62,449 bases of DNA from Terracoccus sp. 273MFTsu3.1 (GTDB lineage Bacteria; Actinomycetota; Actinomycetes; Actinomycetales; Dermatophilaceae): the NCBI RefSeq assembly GCF_000383675.1, contig NZ_KB911831.1, positions 1-62,449 on the forward strand. Reading direction: 5' to 3'. Made by a program: the position numbers and the translations under genes. This document shows positions 1 to 7,494 of this stretch, piece after piece. The notes under the pieces are model-generated. The model had not been told where the DNA came from. It searched no databases and saw nothing but the letters and a program-made list of their open reading frames with translations. Each line of letters starts with the position of its first letter. Position 1 is the stretch's first letter.

Positions 1-223
1 AGCGCTCACTCGAGTGGCCCTGCCGTCCCGGCTCTCCTACGTGGGTGGTGGTTCGGAGCGCTCACTCGACTGGGGCGGAGCGCTCACTCGAGTGGTCCTG
101 CCGTCCCGGCTGTCCCATGTGGGTGGGACGACGCGCTCACTCGAGTGGTCGTGCCGTCCCGGCTGTCCCATGTGGGTGGGACGACGCGCTCACTCGACTG
201 GTGCCGAGCGCTCACTCGAGTGG
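1..223. repeat. Intergenic tandem array built on GCGCTCACTCGA(G/C)TGG
   Basis: Six copies of the 16-mer GCGCTCACTCGAGTGG or its GACTGG variant start at 2, 58, 80, 133, 186 and 208. Copies at 80 and 133 belong to a 53-bp direct repeat that is identical except for one base, and the unit at 2 is a diverged copy. Each GAGTGG version contains the palindrome CACTCGAGTG. The window starts inside the array, so its full length is unknown. The same core recurs at 18972-19145 in a different arrangement. Long open frames here merely read through the repeat and are not genes. The rest of the gap up to 285 shows nothing else recognisable. Confidence 0.85.
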
Positions 224-285
224 CCGCGTGGTTTCTGTGGTCTCACTCGCCCCGTTTCGGGTGTGACGACGGAGCGGGGCGGGTG

Positions 286-1527
286 TCAGAAGTACTCGGT
301 GATGAAGGGCTGGCAGGCGAAGACGTCGTCGAGGGCTGCGTCGCCGTCGAGGCTGCCGCCGCTCGCGAGACCGGCCTGGCGCAGGCGCGACACCGACCAG
401 CCGCACCAGAGCGCCGCCAGCCCCCGAGCCCCGACCCGCAGCGCCCCGCCCGACTCGCCGTTCGGTGTGATCCCGTCGGCCGGCGGGGTGCCGGCAATAC
501 CTCGAGCCGGGGCGTTGTCGGCGCGCGTCGCGGTGCCACGGCCGTCGCGGACCGAAAGGCGCCACCGACCGGCGTTGGCGGGCGCCTCGGCGTCGTCGAC
601 CACGAGGTCGGCCTCGACCGAGAGGTGCCCACCGAAGCCTCGCCCGGCGAAGGCCCCCTCCAGGTCGACGACCCGTGCCATCCAGGGGGTCTGCTGGACC
701 TTCACCTTCGGCAGCCCGCCCAGCACGAGCGTCACCGGGTCACGCGGGTCGAGGAAGGTGTGCACCGTCGGAGCCGCGGACGAGCCCGACCCGACGACAC
801 CCCAGAGGGTCGCCGCCGCCTCGGGCGTCGTCGCGACGAGATCCTCGACCGTGACTGCCTGCTCGGACAGGTCGTAGACGACGAAGCCGCCGTCGACGAC
901 GTAGGCGGTGAGCTCGTCGCGCTCGAGCATCCCGGTGAGTGCCGCCACCGACCGCAGCATCGGTCCGCTGACCCCGTGCCGGGCGCTCGAGGCGCGGGCG
1001 AGGTCGTGCATCTGCCGTGCGTCACTCGGCACCGCGGGGCGCAGGCCGGTCATCCCGGCCCGCCGGGCGCCCGTGGCGCCGAGGCCGCGGAGGTGGTGGG
1101 CGGCATACGTCATCCGGGTCTGCACGCCCCCGATCTCGTAGCCGGAGCGGCGGTACAGGGTCGCCGTGGTCGGGAAGAGGCACGACACGACGTCGCCGAG
1201 CTCGCCCATCCGCGTGACGAGAGCGCGGGTCAGGGTCGTCGCGACGCCCCGGCCGCGGGCGCTCGGCTCGACGTAGACGCCGGCGACGCCGCCCATCCTC
1301 AGGTGCCGCCCACCCCAGGCCTGCTCGTAAGGTCGGATGCGGCCCGCGCCGAGGACCCGGTCGGACTCGTCGACGACGGCGATCATCCGGCCACCGAGGG
1401 TCTCGGCCGAGACGCGCTGCCACCACAGGTCGCCCCCGGTGCCGAGCGGACCGAACGACCGGTTGCGGATCGCCAGGACGGCGGGGAGGTCGGCGTCGAC
1501 GACGTCACGCGTGCGCAGCTCGCTCAT
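286..1527 (-). CDS. Eis-family GNAT N-acetyltransferase
   Basis: A 413-residue protein of the Eis family (two GNAT-like folds plus an SCP2-like C-terminal domain); known members acetylate amines of aminoglycosides or proteins using acetyl-CoA. The acetyl-CoA loop VEPSARGRG lies near residues 86-94 and LYRRSGY near 124-130, where Tyr125 matches the catalytic Tyr126 of M. tuberculosis Eis. The chain ends ITEYF; in Eis the C-terminal Phe carboxylate serves as general base, so this ending supports an active enzyme. Length matches the family (about 400). The ATG start yields MSELRTRD, a typical GNAT opening. It stands alone, converging with the repeat array. The natural substrate is unknown. Confidence 0.85.
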   Translation of the reverse strand: MSELRTRDVVDADLPAVLAIRNRSFGPLGTGGDLWWQRVSAETLGGRMIAVVDESDRVLGAGRIRPYEQAWGGRHLRMGGVAGVYVEPSARGRGVATTLTRALVTRMGELGDVVSCLFPTTATLYRRSGYEIGGVQTRMTYAAHHLRGLGATGARRAGMTGLRPAVPSDARQMHDLARASSARHGVSGPMLRSVAALTGMLERDELTAYVVDGGFVVYDLSEQAVTVEDLVATTPEAAATLWGVVGSGSSAAPTVHTFLDPRDPVTLVLGGLPKVKVQQTPWMARVVDLEGAFAGRGFGGHLSVEADLVVDDAEAPANAGRWRLSVRDGRGTATRADNAPARGIAGTPPADGITPNGESGGALRVGARGLAALWCGWSVSRLRQAGLASGGSLDGDAALDDVFACQPFITEYF

Positions 1528-1577
1528 GGCCCCGAACCTAACGAGTGGTCACCCTCGATCGCGAACGGGGTGATCCC

Positions 1578-3116
1578 TCAGGCGCGGTGCAGGTAGGTCA
1601 GCCGGCGCACCTTCGAGACCGCCCAGGCGAGCACGGCGTAGACCAGCCAGCTCACGACCGAGAGCCACGTGTAGTTGGCGGCCTTGGTCAGCACCGCGAT
1701 GAGCGAGCCGAGCACGACGACGGTGAGGGCGGGCACGGCATACCAGGCGACGACCATCTGGGGACGCAGCATGAAGGTGGGGGAGCCGCGGAAGGCCGCC
1801 AGCACGTTGCCGGCGACGACGAGGACGAGGACCAGCCACAGGGACAGCGGCGCACTGGCCGGCAGCGAGCCGACGGCGCCGGCGACGGCGACCCAGCCGC
1901 CGAGCACGAGGACGGTCAGCGCGGTGGGGACCGTCACGTGGGCCACGGCCTCGGTCAGCTCGCCGGTGCCGAGGAGGGAGGGAGTGCCGACGTTGTCGGC
2001 CTGCAGACGCAGGCCCTCCGCCCAGGCGCCGAAGCCGAGGTAGAGCGGCAGCAACCCGATCGTCGCCGCGATGCTCGGCGCCGCCGGCTGCGTGAACGCC
2101 CAGGTGACGATGGCGCCGCCCAGGACCGTGAGGCCGAGGCCCGAGAGGAACGCGCCCGGCGTGCGCCGCAGCCCGATGACGTCGCGGCGGACGAGCACGC
2201 CGAAGGGGCGGCCGGGGCGCAGTCGGGCAGAGCGTCCGTGCCGGACGGGGCGGGTCAGGGCGAGCCGCGCCGTGCGGAGGTTGCCCGTGAGGGCCGACCC
2301 GGCCATGGTCGAGGTGTTGGCGGAGTGGGCGCGCAGCGACTCGGCATGCAGCTCCCGCAGGGCGTCGGGAACGCGCCAGAGCAGGCTGAGGCCGCGGTCG
2401 GGGCCGGGCCAGGACCGCACCTGCGACCAGAGCCAGAGGCGGGTCGCGAGGACCCCGAGCGCGGTGCCGACGAGCGTGGTGACGACGACCGTCCCGACGC
2501 CGGCGAGGTGCGCGAAGGCGAGGCCGGCTCCGACGGTGAGGCCACTCAGCGCCCCGACGAAGATCCCGCCGACGGCGGCGTAGCGCCACCACCGACGGAG
2601 CGCGAGAGCGCGGTCGAGGGGGACCGGGAGCACGAGGTCGATCCACGGCATGGGGGGCACGACCGGCCCACGGAAGCGGCCGGCGAAGACGACGGCGCCG
2701 AGCAGCGCCGCCACCGACGCGACGAGCAGCGCGATCGCCACGGGCGAGCGCAGCTGGTCCCCGAGCGACGTGGCGTCGGACGTGCGGAAGACCGCCTGGA
2801 CGATCGGGAGGCCGTAGACGAGCGCGCCGAGGAAGAGGACGTAGCCGGCATACAGACCCTGCTGCCGCGCCTTGCGCGCGGCCTCGCCACCGATGACCCA
2901 GTCGGCCTGGCCGAGGAGGTCGTGGTCGTCGTAGTCGACCTCGGCGGGTGCCGTGAGGTCGCGTGCCGAGCCGTCGTATGCCGTCTCGCCGGGTGCCCGG
3001 GTCGGAGTCGGCGTTGCCGTCGGCTCCGGCTCCGGCGTCGGCTCGGGAACCGTGGGCTCGGGCACCGTGGGTCGGGGTGCGGCCTGCTTGCGGGCCGGCT
3101 GCTTGCGCTTGCTCAT
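1578..3116 (-). CDS. Polytopic membrane protein, DUF6297-like partner of an ABC ATPase
   Basis: A 512-residue protein whose first about 45 residues are Lys/Pro/Thr/Glu-rich and probably cytoplasmic and disordered (PTVPEPTVPEPTPEPEP). About ten or more hydrophobic segments follow, consistent with an ABC permease-like integral membrane protein. It starts 13 bp after the ATPase gene on the same strand, so the two are almost certainly one transporter operon with the ATPase first. I recall actinobacterial DUF6297 proteins in this context, but that family assignment is from memory. No substrate-binding protein lies nearby, which argues for an exporter or a membrane-modifying ABC system. Substrate unknown. 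Confidence 0.75.
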   Translation of the reverse strand: MSKRKQPARKQAAPRPTVPEPTVPEPTPEPEPTATPTPTRAPGETAYDGSARDLTAPAEVDYDDHDLLGQADWVIGGEAARKARQQGLYAGYVLFLGALVYGLPIVQAVFRTSDATSLGDQLRSPVAIALLVASVAALLGAVVFAGRFRGPVVPPMPWIDLVLPVPLDRALALRRWWRYAAVGGIFVGALSGLTVGAGLAFAHLAGVGTVVVTTLVGTALGVLATRLWLWSQVRSWPGPDRGLSLLWRVPDALRELHAESLRAHSANTSTMAGSALTGNLRTARLALTRPVRHGRSARLRPGRPFGVLVRRDVIGLRRTPGAFLSGLGLTVLGGAIVTWAFTQPAAPSIAATIGLLPLYLGFGAWAEGLRLQADNVGTPSLLGTGELTEAVAHVTVPTALTVLVLGGWVAVAGAVGSLPASAPLSLWLVLVLVVAGNVLAAFRGSPTFMLRPQMVVAWYAVPALTVVVLGSLIAVLTKAANYTWLSVVSWLVYAVLAWAVSKVRRLTYLHRA

Positions 3117-3129
3117 CGTCGGTCCGCGA

Positions 3130-3786
3130 TCAGCGCGCCGGGACGATGTCGACCACGCGGGTCGCGAGGGTGGCCGTCAGCTCGGGGTCGTGGCAGGCCA
3201 TGACCACCGTGCCGCCGGACTCGGTGCGCTCGCGGATCAGCTCGGCGACGACCTGGCGCTTGCCGGTGTCGAGCCGCTGCTCGGGCTCGTCGAGGAGCAC
3301 GACGCTGGCGGGGCGCGAGAACGTCAGGGCGAGCCGGAAGAGCTGCTCCTGACCCGACGACAGCTCGTGCGGGAAGCGGTCGTCGAGGTGGGCGATGCCG
3401 AGACGGTCGAGCAGGGCGAGGCTCCGGTCGTCGGACGTGGCCGGGTCACCGCCCCACGTCGAGTCGATGAGGACGAGGTGGTCGACGAGGGTCAGGTCGC
3501 GGTAGGTCGTCGGCGCGCCGAGCAGGGCCGCGACGGCGGCCCGGACCGTCCGGTCGCGCTCGTCGGCCTCGCGACCGCCGATGGTAGCGGTTCCCGTGCT
3601 GGGCACGAGCAGCCCGCCGATGATCCGCAGGAGGGTCGTCTTGCCCGAGCCGTTGGGACCCCGGAGCACGATGCACTCGCCGGGATCGGCGCTGACGTCG
3701 GTCGGCAGCAGCAGGGTCGTCTCGTCGATCGTCTTGCCGACGCCCTCCGCACGGACCTCACCGGTCAGCACTGCGACCGCACCCAT
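3130..3786 (-). CDS. ABC transporter ATP-binding protein
   Basis: A 218-residue single ABC domain. Walker A GPNGSGKT is at about 43-50, signature LSSGQ at 142-146 (a Q-rich variant, LSSGQEQLF), Walker B VVLLDEPE at 162-169 and the H-loop His at 199. I chose the ATG giving MGAVAVLTG because the domain starts soon after; the frame stays open upstream to 3954, but that stretch is Arg-rich and looks like a shadow of the neighbouring gene. At 218 residues it is a minimal ABC ATPase. It is transcribed just ahead of the DUF6297-like membrane protein and presumably powers it. Confidence 0.9.
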   Translation of the reverse strand: MGAVAVLTGEVRAEGVGKTIDETTLLLPTDVSADPGECIVLRGPNGSGKTTLLRIIGGLLVPSTGTATIGGREADERDRTVRAAVAALLGAPTTYRDLTLVDHLVLIDSTWGGDPATSDDRSLALLDRLGIAHLDDRFPHELSSGQEQLFRLALTFSRPASVVLLDEPEQRLDTGKRQVVAELIRERTESGGTVVMACHDPELTATLATRVVDIVPAR

Positions 3787-3910
3787 GTGCGTCCATCCCT
3801 TCGTCGACCCTGTCGAGCTGTCGGAAGCCACCGTATGCCGCCCGGCTCGGAATGCCCTGACCGGGAGGAGGCGCCCACCGCCCGGGAGCGGGCGACGTGG
3901 AGGCGTCGGG

Positions 3911-4372
3911 TCAGCCCTGCGTGCCGACGGGCGGGCCGAGGAGCAGGGCGACACCGGTCAGCGCGAGCACCGCGACGACGCCGACACCGACGGCGACCAG
4001 CGGGCGAGCGAGCAGGGCGGCGACGAGTCGTTCGGCCGGGGTGGCCGGGGTGTCGCCGCCGCGGCCGAGGCGCCAGCCGCCGTCGAGGCGCCCGCGACGT
4101 TCGAGGCGTCGCTCCCACCACACGGTGAGGAACGGCGGCACCGCGCTGAGCAGGCCGAGCAGGCCCTCGCGGGCGGTCCAGCGCTGGTTGACCCAGAGCA
4201 GGAGCGTCACGAGGCAGAACGCGAGGAAGACGACGCCGTGCACGAGTCCGAAGACCCTGACCCCGAGCTCGGTCGTGTGGGTCACGTACTTGAGGAACAT
4301 CCCGATCAGGAGCAGCGCCCACGTCACCACCTCCGCGAGGGCGATCCGGCGGTAGAGGGAACGAGGGGTCAT
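3911..4372 (-). CDS. DUF3817-family integral membrane protein
   Basis: A 153-residue protein starting MTPRSLYRRIALAEV. Three hydrophobic helices occupy about the first 90 residues (TWALLLIGMFLKY, the VHGVVFLAFCLVTLLLW segment, and LLGLLSAVPPFLTVW). A charged loop WWERRLERRGRLDGG follows, then a C-terminal helix (LVAVGVGVVAVLALTGVALLL). The SLYRRIALAE opening and the FGLVHG segment are typical of DUF3817, whose function is unknown. The frame stays open to 4930, but upstream codons are out of character. It lies between a terminator-like stem upstream and the ABC module downstream and looks monocistronic. Confidence 0.8.
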   Translation of the reverse strand: MTPRSLYRRIALAEVVTWALLLIGMFLKYVTHTTELGVRVFGLVHGVVFLAFCLVTLLLWVNQRWTAREGLLGLLSAVPPFLTVWWERRLERRGRLDGGWRLGRGGDTPATPAERLVAALLARPLVAVGVGVVAVLALTGVALLLGPPVGTQG

Positions 4373-4478
4373 GCGGAGATCTCCTACGTCGTGTCGTACT
4401 GGAGCGCCCAGTGTGCCAAACGCCCGAAACGCCTCGACGGGCACCCCGACGGGTGGGCACCGGGTCCACCGGCACAGG

Positions 4479-4512
4479 GGTATGCCGTCGCTGCGTGGTG
4501 CGACGGCATACC
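4479..4512. terminator. Hairpin made of two inverted GTATGCCG octamers
   Basis: GGTATGCCGTCGC (4479-4491) and GCGACGGCATACC (4500-4512) are perfect 13-bp complements with an 8-nt loop. The element lies 22 bp past the stop of the membrane-protein gene ending at 4534, so it could stop that operon. There is no T-tract, as is usual for actinobacterial terminators. The arms are the octamer that is over-represented across the whole window. Confidence 0.7.
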
Positions 4513-4533
4513 TCGGGCGCGGCGCGTCGTGGG

Positions 4534-5262
4534 TCAGCGCCGCGCCACCCTCTCGGACCAGACGATCCGGACGCTCGTGCCGATGATCCACACGTCGACG
4601 AGGGTCTGGGCGGCAAAGAGGTTCGAGACCTGTGGGTTGCCCGTGACCGCCAGCAGTGGTGCGGCGACCGCGAAACCGAGACCCCCGACAATGCCGAGGA
4701 CGGCGAGGAGCCGGGCGGGCCACGTCGCTGCCGCCCGTGCGACGGCGATGGCGAGCAGGGCCGCAGACACGCCGACGAGCGGGGTCGTGAGGGTCGAGAG
4801 CGCCAGATGGGTGTCGACCATCGGGGTCGCGCCGCCGGCTTCCAGCGCGTCGTGCTCTCCGCCGGCGAGCAGGTGCGGCACGAACTCCGGCGTCGCGACG
4901 GCCCAGGCGACGATCGTCCCGGTGAGCCACGGCCGGACCCGGGCCGGGAAGGCGTCGTGGCGCCGGAGCAGGACGAGGCCGATCAGCGCCGTCAGCATGC
5001 CCGCGAGGAGCACGGCGTGTGCGGGCAGCCAGACCGGAGACCCGATGAGGGCGAGGAGGCTCTCGTGCATCGACCCCGACGTCTCGTGCGGGTGCATCAT
5101 CCCGCCGACGGCGAGCAGGGCCCCACCGACGCCGAAAGCCACGGCAGCGTTACGCGCGAGGCGGGACGGGCCGGACGGACGCTCCGACACCGGCGTGGCG
5201 GTGGGCTGAGCGGCCCGGCCCGCGAGCGCCTCGCCGACGGTGCCGCCCACGAGGGCGCTCAT
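4534..5262 (-). CDS. Membrane protein of unknown function, cotranscribed with a SnoaL-like protein
   Basis: A 242-residue protein with about six hydrophobic helices (for example AAVAFGVGGALLAVGGMM, LPAHAVLLAGMLTALIGLVLL and LLAVLGIVGGLGFAVAAPLLA). A His/Met-rich loop MMHPHETSGSMHES follows the first helix. The ATG at 5262 overlaps the stop of the preceding gene (ATGA), indicating translational coupling. I recognise no family. The pair is divergent from a TetR regulator and shares an operator region with it, so it is probably the regulator's target operon. Confidence 0.75.
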   Translation of the reverse strand: MSALVGGTVGEALAGRAAQPTATPVSERPSGPSRLARNAAVAFGVGGALLAVGGMMHPHETSGSMHESLLALIGSPVWLPAHAVLLAGMLTALIGLVLLRRHDAFPARVRPWLTGTIVAWAVATPEFVPHLLAGGEHDALEAGGATPMVDTHLALSTLTTPLVGVSAALLAIAVARAAATWPARLLAVLGIVGGLGFAVAAPLLAVTGNPQVSNLFAAQTLVDVWIIGTSVRIVWSERVARR

Positions 5263-5726
5263 CGCGTGGCCTCGAGGGTGTTGTGGGTGACGGCGATCTG
5301 CCAGGTCTCGCCGACGCGGACGAGGATCGAGGTCGACGTGGCGGCGTGGACGCCGGCCAGCGGACCGCTCGGGGCGTCCATCGTGTTGCGTGACGTCGCG
5401 ACGATGACGTCGTCGGCGAGGTGGCGCGCGTCCATGAGCTCCATCCGGTTCGTGCTGCCGGCGTAGATGGTCGCGAAGATCGCCGCGTGCCCACCGGCGA
5501 TGGCGTCGCGTCCTCGGTGGTGCTCGCCGCGGATGTTGACGAAGGACGCGTCCGCGGCATAGGGCGCGCCGAAACCCTGACCGTCGCCGGCGTTCCAGGC
5601 CGACTCGAGGCGCCGGAGGACGGCCGTGGCCGTGTCGCGGGCGGGCGTGTCGGTGGCAGCCCTGTCGGTGACGGCGGTGTGCGGCGCGGCTTCGGTGGCG
5701 GACGGGTGCAGCTGGGTCGTGCTCAT
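5259..5726 (-). CDS. SgcJ/EcaC (SnoaL-like, NTF2-fold) family protein
   Basis: A 155-residue protein. After a 30-residue Thr/Ala-rich leader comes a domain starting VLRRLESAWNAGDGQGF with motifs YAADASFVNIRGEHHRG and WQIAVTHNT, typical of the SgcJ/EcaC branch of the NTF2-like superfamily. Members are small alpha+beta-barrel proteins often tied to secondary metabolism, but no single reaction is conserved. The start has GGAGAG about 6 bp upstream on the coding strand. It is first in a two-gene operon with the membrane protein downstream, and the operator at 5756-5780 lies 30 bp upstream of its start. Confidence 0.8.
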   Translation of the reverse strand: MSTTQLHPSATEAAPHTAVTDRAATDTPARDTATAVLRRLESAWNAGDGQGFGAPYAADASFVNIRGEHHRGRDAIAGGHAAIFATIYAGSTNRMELMDARHLADDVIVATSRNTMDAPSGPLAGVHAATSTSILVRVGETWQIAVTHNTLEATR

Positions 5727-5755
5727 GGTTCTCTCCTTTGAGTGAGTTGCTCATG

Positions 5756-5785
5756 ATTGATTGAGCGATACTCAGTCAATATAGA
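5756..5785 (+). promoter_or_regulatory. tetR promoter with overlapping 25-bp palindromic operator
   Basis: ATTGATTGAG (5756-5765), 5 bp, then CTCAGTCAAT (5771-5780) is an inverted repeat matching at 9 of 10 positions. It fills the spacer of a good promoter for the TetR gene: TTGATT (5757-5762), 17 bp, TATAGA (5780-5785). The same palindrome supplies a TTGACT -35-like hexamer (5774-5779) on the other strand facing the SnoaL operon. Flanking GAGTGAGTTGCTCA at 5740-5753 may be a second, weaker half-site. Likely autorepression plus control of the divergent operon. Confidence 0.7.
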
Positions 5786-5806
5786 CACGCTCAACCGACC
5801 TGTACA

Positions 5807-6445
5807 GTGGTTTCCGTGAAGAGCTCCGAGCCCGCCCCCCGCGCCTACCGCTCCGCCCTTCGCGAGGAGCAGGCCGAGCAGACGAGGCAACGCATCGCCC
5901 GGGCCGCCCGGCGGCGCTTCATCGAGTCGGGGTGGGCGGGCACGAGCGTGCGCTCGGTCGCGGCGGATGCCGGCGTCTCCGAGGCCACGGTCTATGCGGC
6001 CTACGGCACCAAGGCGGGGCTCGCGACCTCCCTGATCGAGAGTGGCGAGCTGGATGCCGGGGTCGAGCAGGTGGCCCGCGAGATCGAGGAGGCGCAGGGT
6101 GACCCCGCCGCACAGCTCGCTGCGTTCATCCGGTTCGACCGGCGACTCTTCGAGCGGGGTGGTGACGGCCTGCGGCTCACCGTCGAAGGCGGACGCAACG
6201 AGCCCGCGCTCGCCGCGGCATATGAGCACGGCCGGGCCCGCGGCGACACGAACCGTCGCCGGCTGTTCGCCTCGTGGCCGAGCGGGGCGCTGCGCGACGG
6301 ACTCACGGTGGACCGGGCCTTGGACGTCTACGCGACGGTCTGCTCGATCCAGACCTTCGACATCGCGACGCGTGAGCGCGGCTGGTCCGTCGACGAGGTC
6401 GAGCAGTGGTGGGTCGAGTCGCTCACCGAGCTGCTGCTCGCCTGA
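5807..6445 (+). CDS. TetR/AcrR-family transcriptional regulator
   Basis: A 212-residue regulator. The N-terminal helix-turn-helix spans about residues 25-72 (QTRQRIARAARRRFIESG through VSEATVYAAYGTKAGL). The C-terminal domain is the variable ligand-binding type and gives no clue to the inducer. Translation may start at this GTG or at the GTG three codons later (5816); neither has a strong Shine-Dalgarno. A promoter with an embedded palindrome lies just upstream and is shared with the divergent SnoaL/membrane-protein operon, so local repression is the likely role. Confidence 0.85.
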   Translation: MVSVKSSEPAPRAYRSALREEQAEQTRQRIARAARRRFIESGWAGTSVRSVAADAGVSEATVYAAYGTKAGLATSLIESGELDAGVEQVAREIEEAQGDPAAQLAAFIRFDRRLFERGGDGLRLTVEGGRNEPALAAAYEHGRARGDTNRRRLFASWPSGALRDGLTVDRALDVYATVCSIQTFDIATRERGWSVDEVEQWWVESLTELLLA

Positions 6446-6460
6446 CCCGCACCGCTGTAG

Positions 6461-6496
6461 GGATCACCTCACCCGGATCACCCGGTCGGGATCACC
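6461..6496. repeat. Three GGATCACC direct repeats, 14-bp period
   Basis: GGATCACC starts at 6461, 6475 and 6489 in the 68-bp gap between the convergent tetR and egtD genes. The exact helical-turn-like spacing is notable, but no role is evident and there is no strong hairpin. Confidence 0.5.
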
Positions 6497-6513
6497 CCGC
6501 TCAGCGGTCCTGG

Positions 6514-7494
6514 TCAGCCGTCCCGGCGGGCGAGGGTCAGGGCGAAGTCGCCGTCGTCGTCGGTCCACGTGCGCTCGACCGTGAAGCCGGCCGCGCCCAG
6601 CTCGTCGCGCAGGCTCTCGTGGCGGAACTTCGTCGAGATCTCGACGCGGATCTCCTCGCCGTGCGCCAGGTCGAACGTCAGGTCGGCACCGGGGATGCTC
6701 ACCCGTTGCGGCATGTCGGCGCGCAGCCGCAGGTCCATCCGCTCCTGACGCGGGTCCCAGAACGGGACGTACGAGAAGGCCTCGATGTCGAAGTCGGCCC
6801 CGAGCTCGCGGTTGAGCACGCGCAGGCAGTTCGTGACGAACCGCGCCGTGACTCCGCGGCTGTCGTCGTAGGCGGCGATGAGCCGGTCGGTGCTCTTGAC
6901 GAGGTCGGTACCGAGCAGGAACCAGTCACCCGGCTCGAGGCTGTCGTGCAGGGCCCCGAGGAAGGCCGCCCGCTCCTCGACGTAGAAGTTGCCGATGGTC
7001 CCGCCGAGGAAGGCGACGAGCCGCCGCCCGCCCCGCGGCAGGTGCCCGAGGTGCAGCGTGAAGTCGCCGACGAGGGCCTCGACGCGCAGTGACGGGTAGC
7101 GCTCGGAGAGCATCACCGCCGCGTCGCGCAGGGTCTGCTCGGACACGTCGACCGGGACGAAGCGCTCGAGGCTCCCGCGCGCGGCGAACGCGTCGAGGAG
7201 AGTGCGGGTCTTGTCGCTCGTGCCACTGCCGAGCTCGACGACGGTCGTCGCGTCGCACGCGGTGACGATGTCGTCGGCATGGTCGCGCAGGATCGCCCGC
7301 TCGCACTCGGTCGGGTAGTACTCCGGCAGTCGGGTGATCTCGTCGAAGAGGTCGGAGCCGACGTCGTCGTAGAGCCACTTCGGCGGGAGCGTGCGCGGTT
7401 GCGACCCGAGCCCACGACGGACGTCGTCGACGAGCGCTCCCGACGCCCAGTCGGGGTCGAGCGCGACGGTGACGACCGGCTCTCGGGCGCTCAT
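6514..7494 (-). CDS. egtD: L-histidine N-alpha-methyltransferase (ergothioneine biosynthesis)
   Basis: EgtD trimethylates histidine with three SAM to make hercynine, the first step to ergothioneine. The 326-residue product matches the family (321 in mycobacteria). The SAM loop ELGSGTSDKT is at about 88-97. The histidine-site Tyr (LPEYYPTE, about 59-60) and Asn (GTIGNF, about 169) are present. The C-terminal HGEEIRVEISTKF carries the Glu and Ser that hold the imidazole in M. tuberculosis EgtD. Its ATG overlaps the egtB stop by 4 bp, so it is the second gene of an egtB-egtD operon and is probably translationally coupled. egtA, egtC and egtE are not adjacent. Confidence 0.95.
   Translation of the reverse strand: MSAREPVVTVALDPDWASGALVDDVRRGLGSQPRTLPPKWLYDDVGSDLFDEITRLPEYYPTECERAILRDHADDIVTACDATTVVELGSGTSDKTRTLLDAFAARGSLERFVPVDVSEQTLRDAAVMLSERYPSLRVEALVGDFTLHLGHLPRGGRRLVAFLGGTIGNFYVEERAAFLGALHDSLEPGDWFLLGTDLVKSTDRLIAAYDDSRGVTARFVTNCLRVLNRELGADFDIEAFSYVPFWDPRQERMDLRLRADMPQRVSIPGADLTFDLAHGEEIRVEISTKFRHESLRDELGAAGFTVERTWTDDDGDFALTLARRDG

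Noticed and set aside
14-1596. Long plus-strand open frames over the first 1.6 kb with repeated RSLEW/ALTRV/AHSSG peptides
   Set aside because: They translate the intergenic repeat array and then the antisense of the Eis gene. Codon positions show no coding bias and the minus strand holds a clear GNAT protein.
1545-5209. Long plus-strand frames (552, 391 and 542 codons) opposite the ABC and membrane-protein genes
   Set aside because: High G+C shadow frames: low-complexity Arg/Glu/Gly/Asp composition and no motifs, while the other strand encodes recognisable proteins with good third-position bias.
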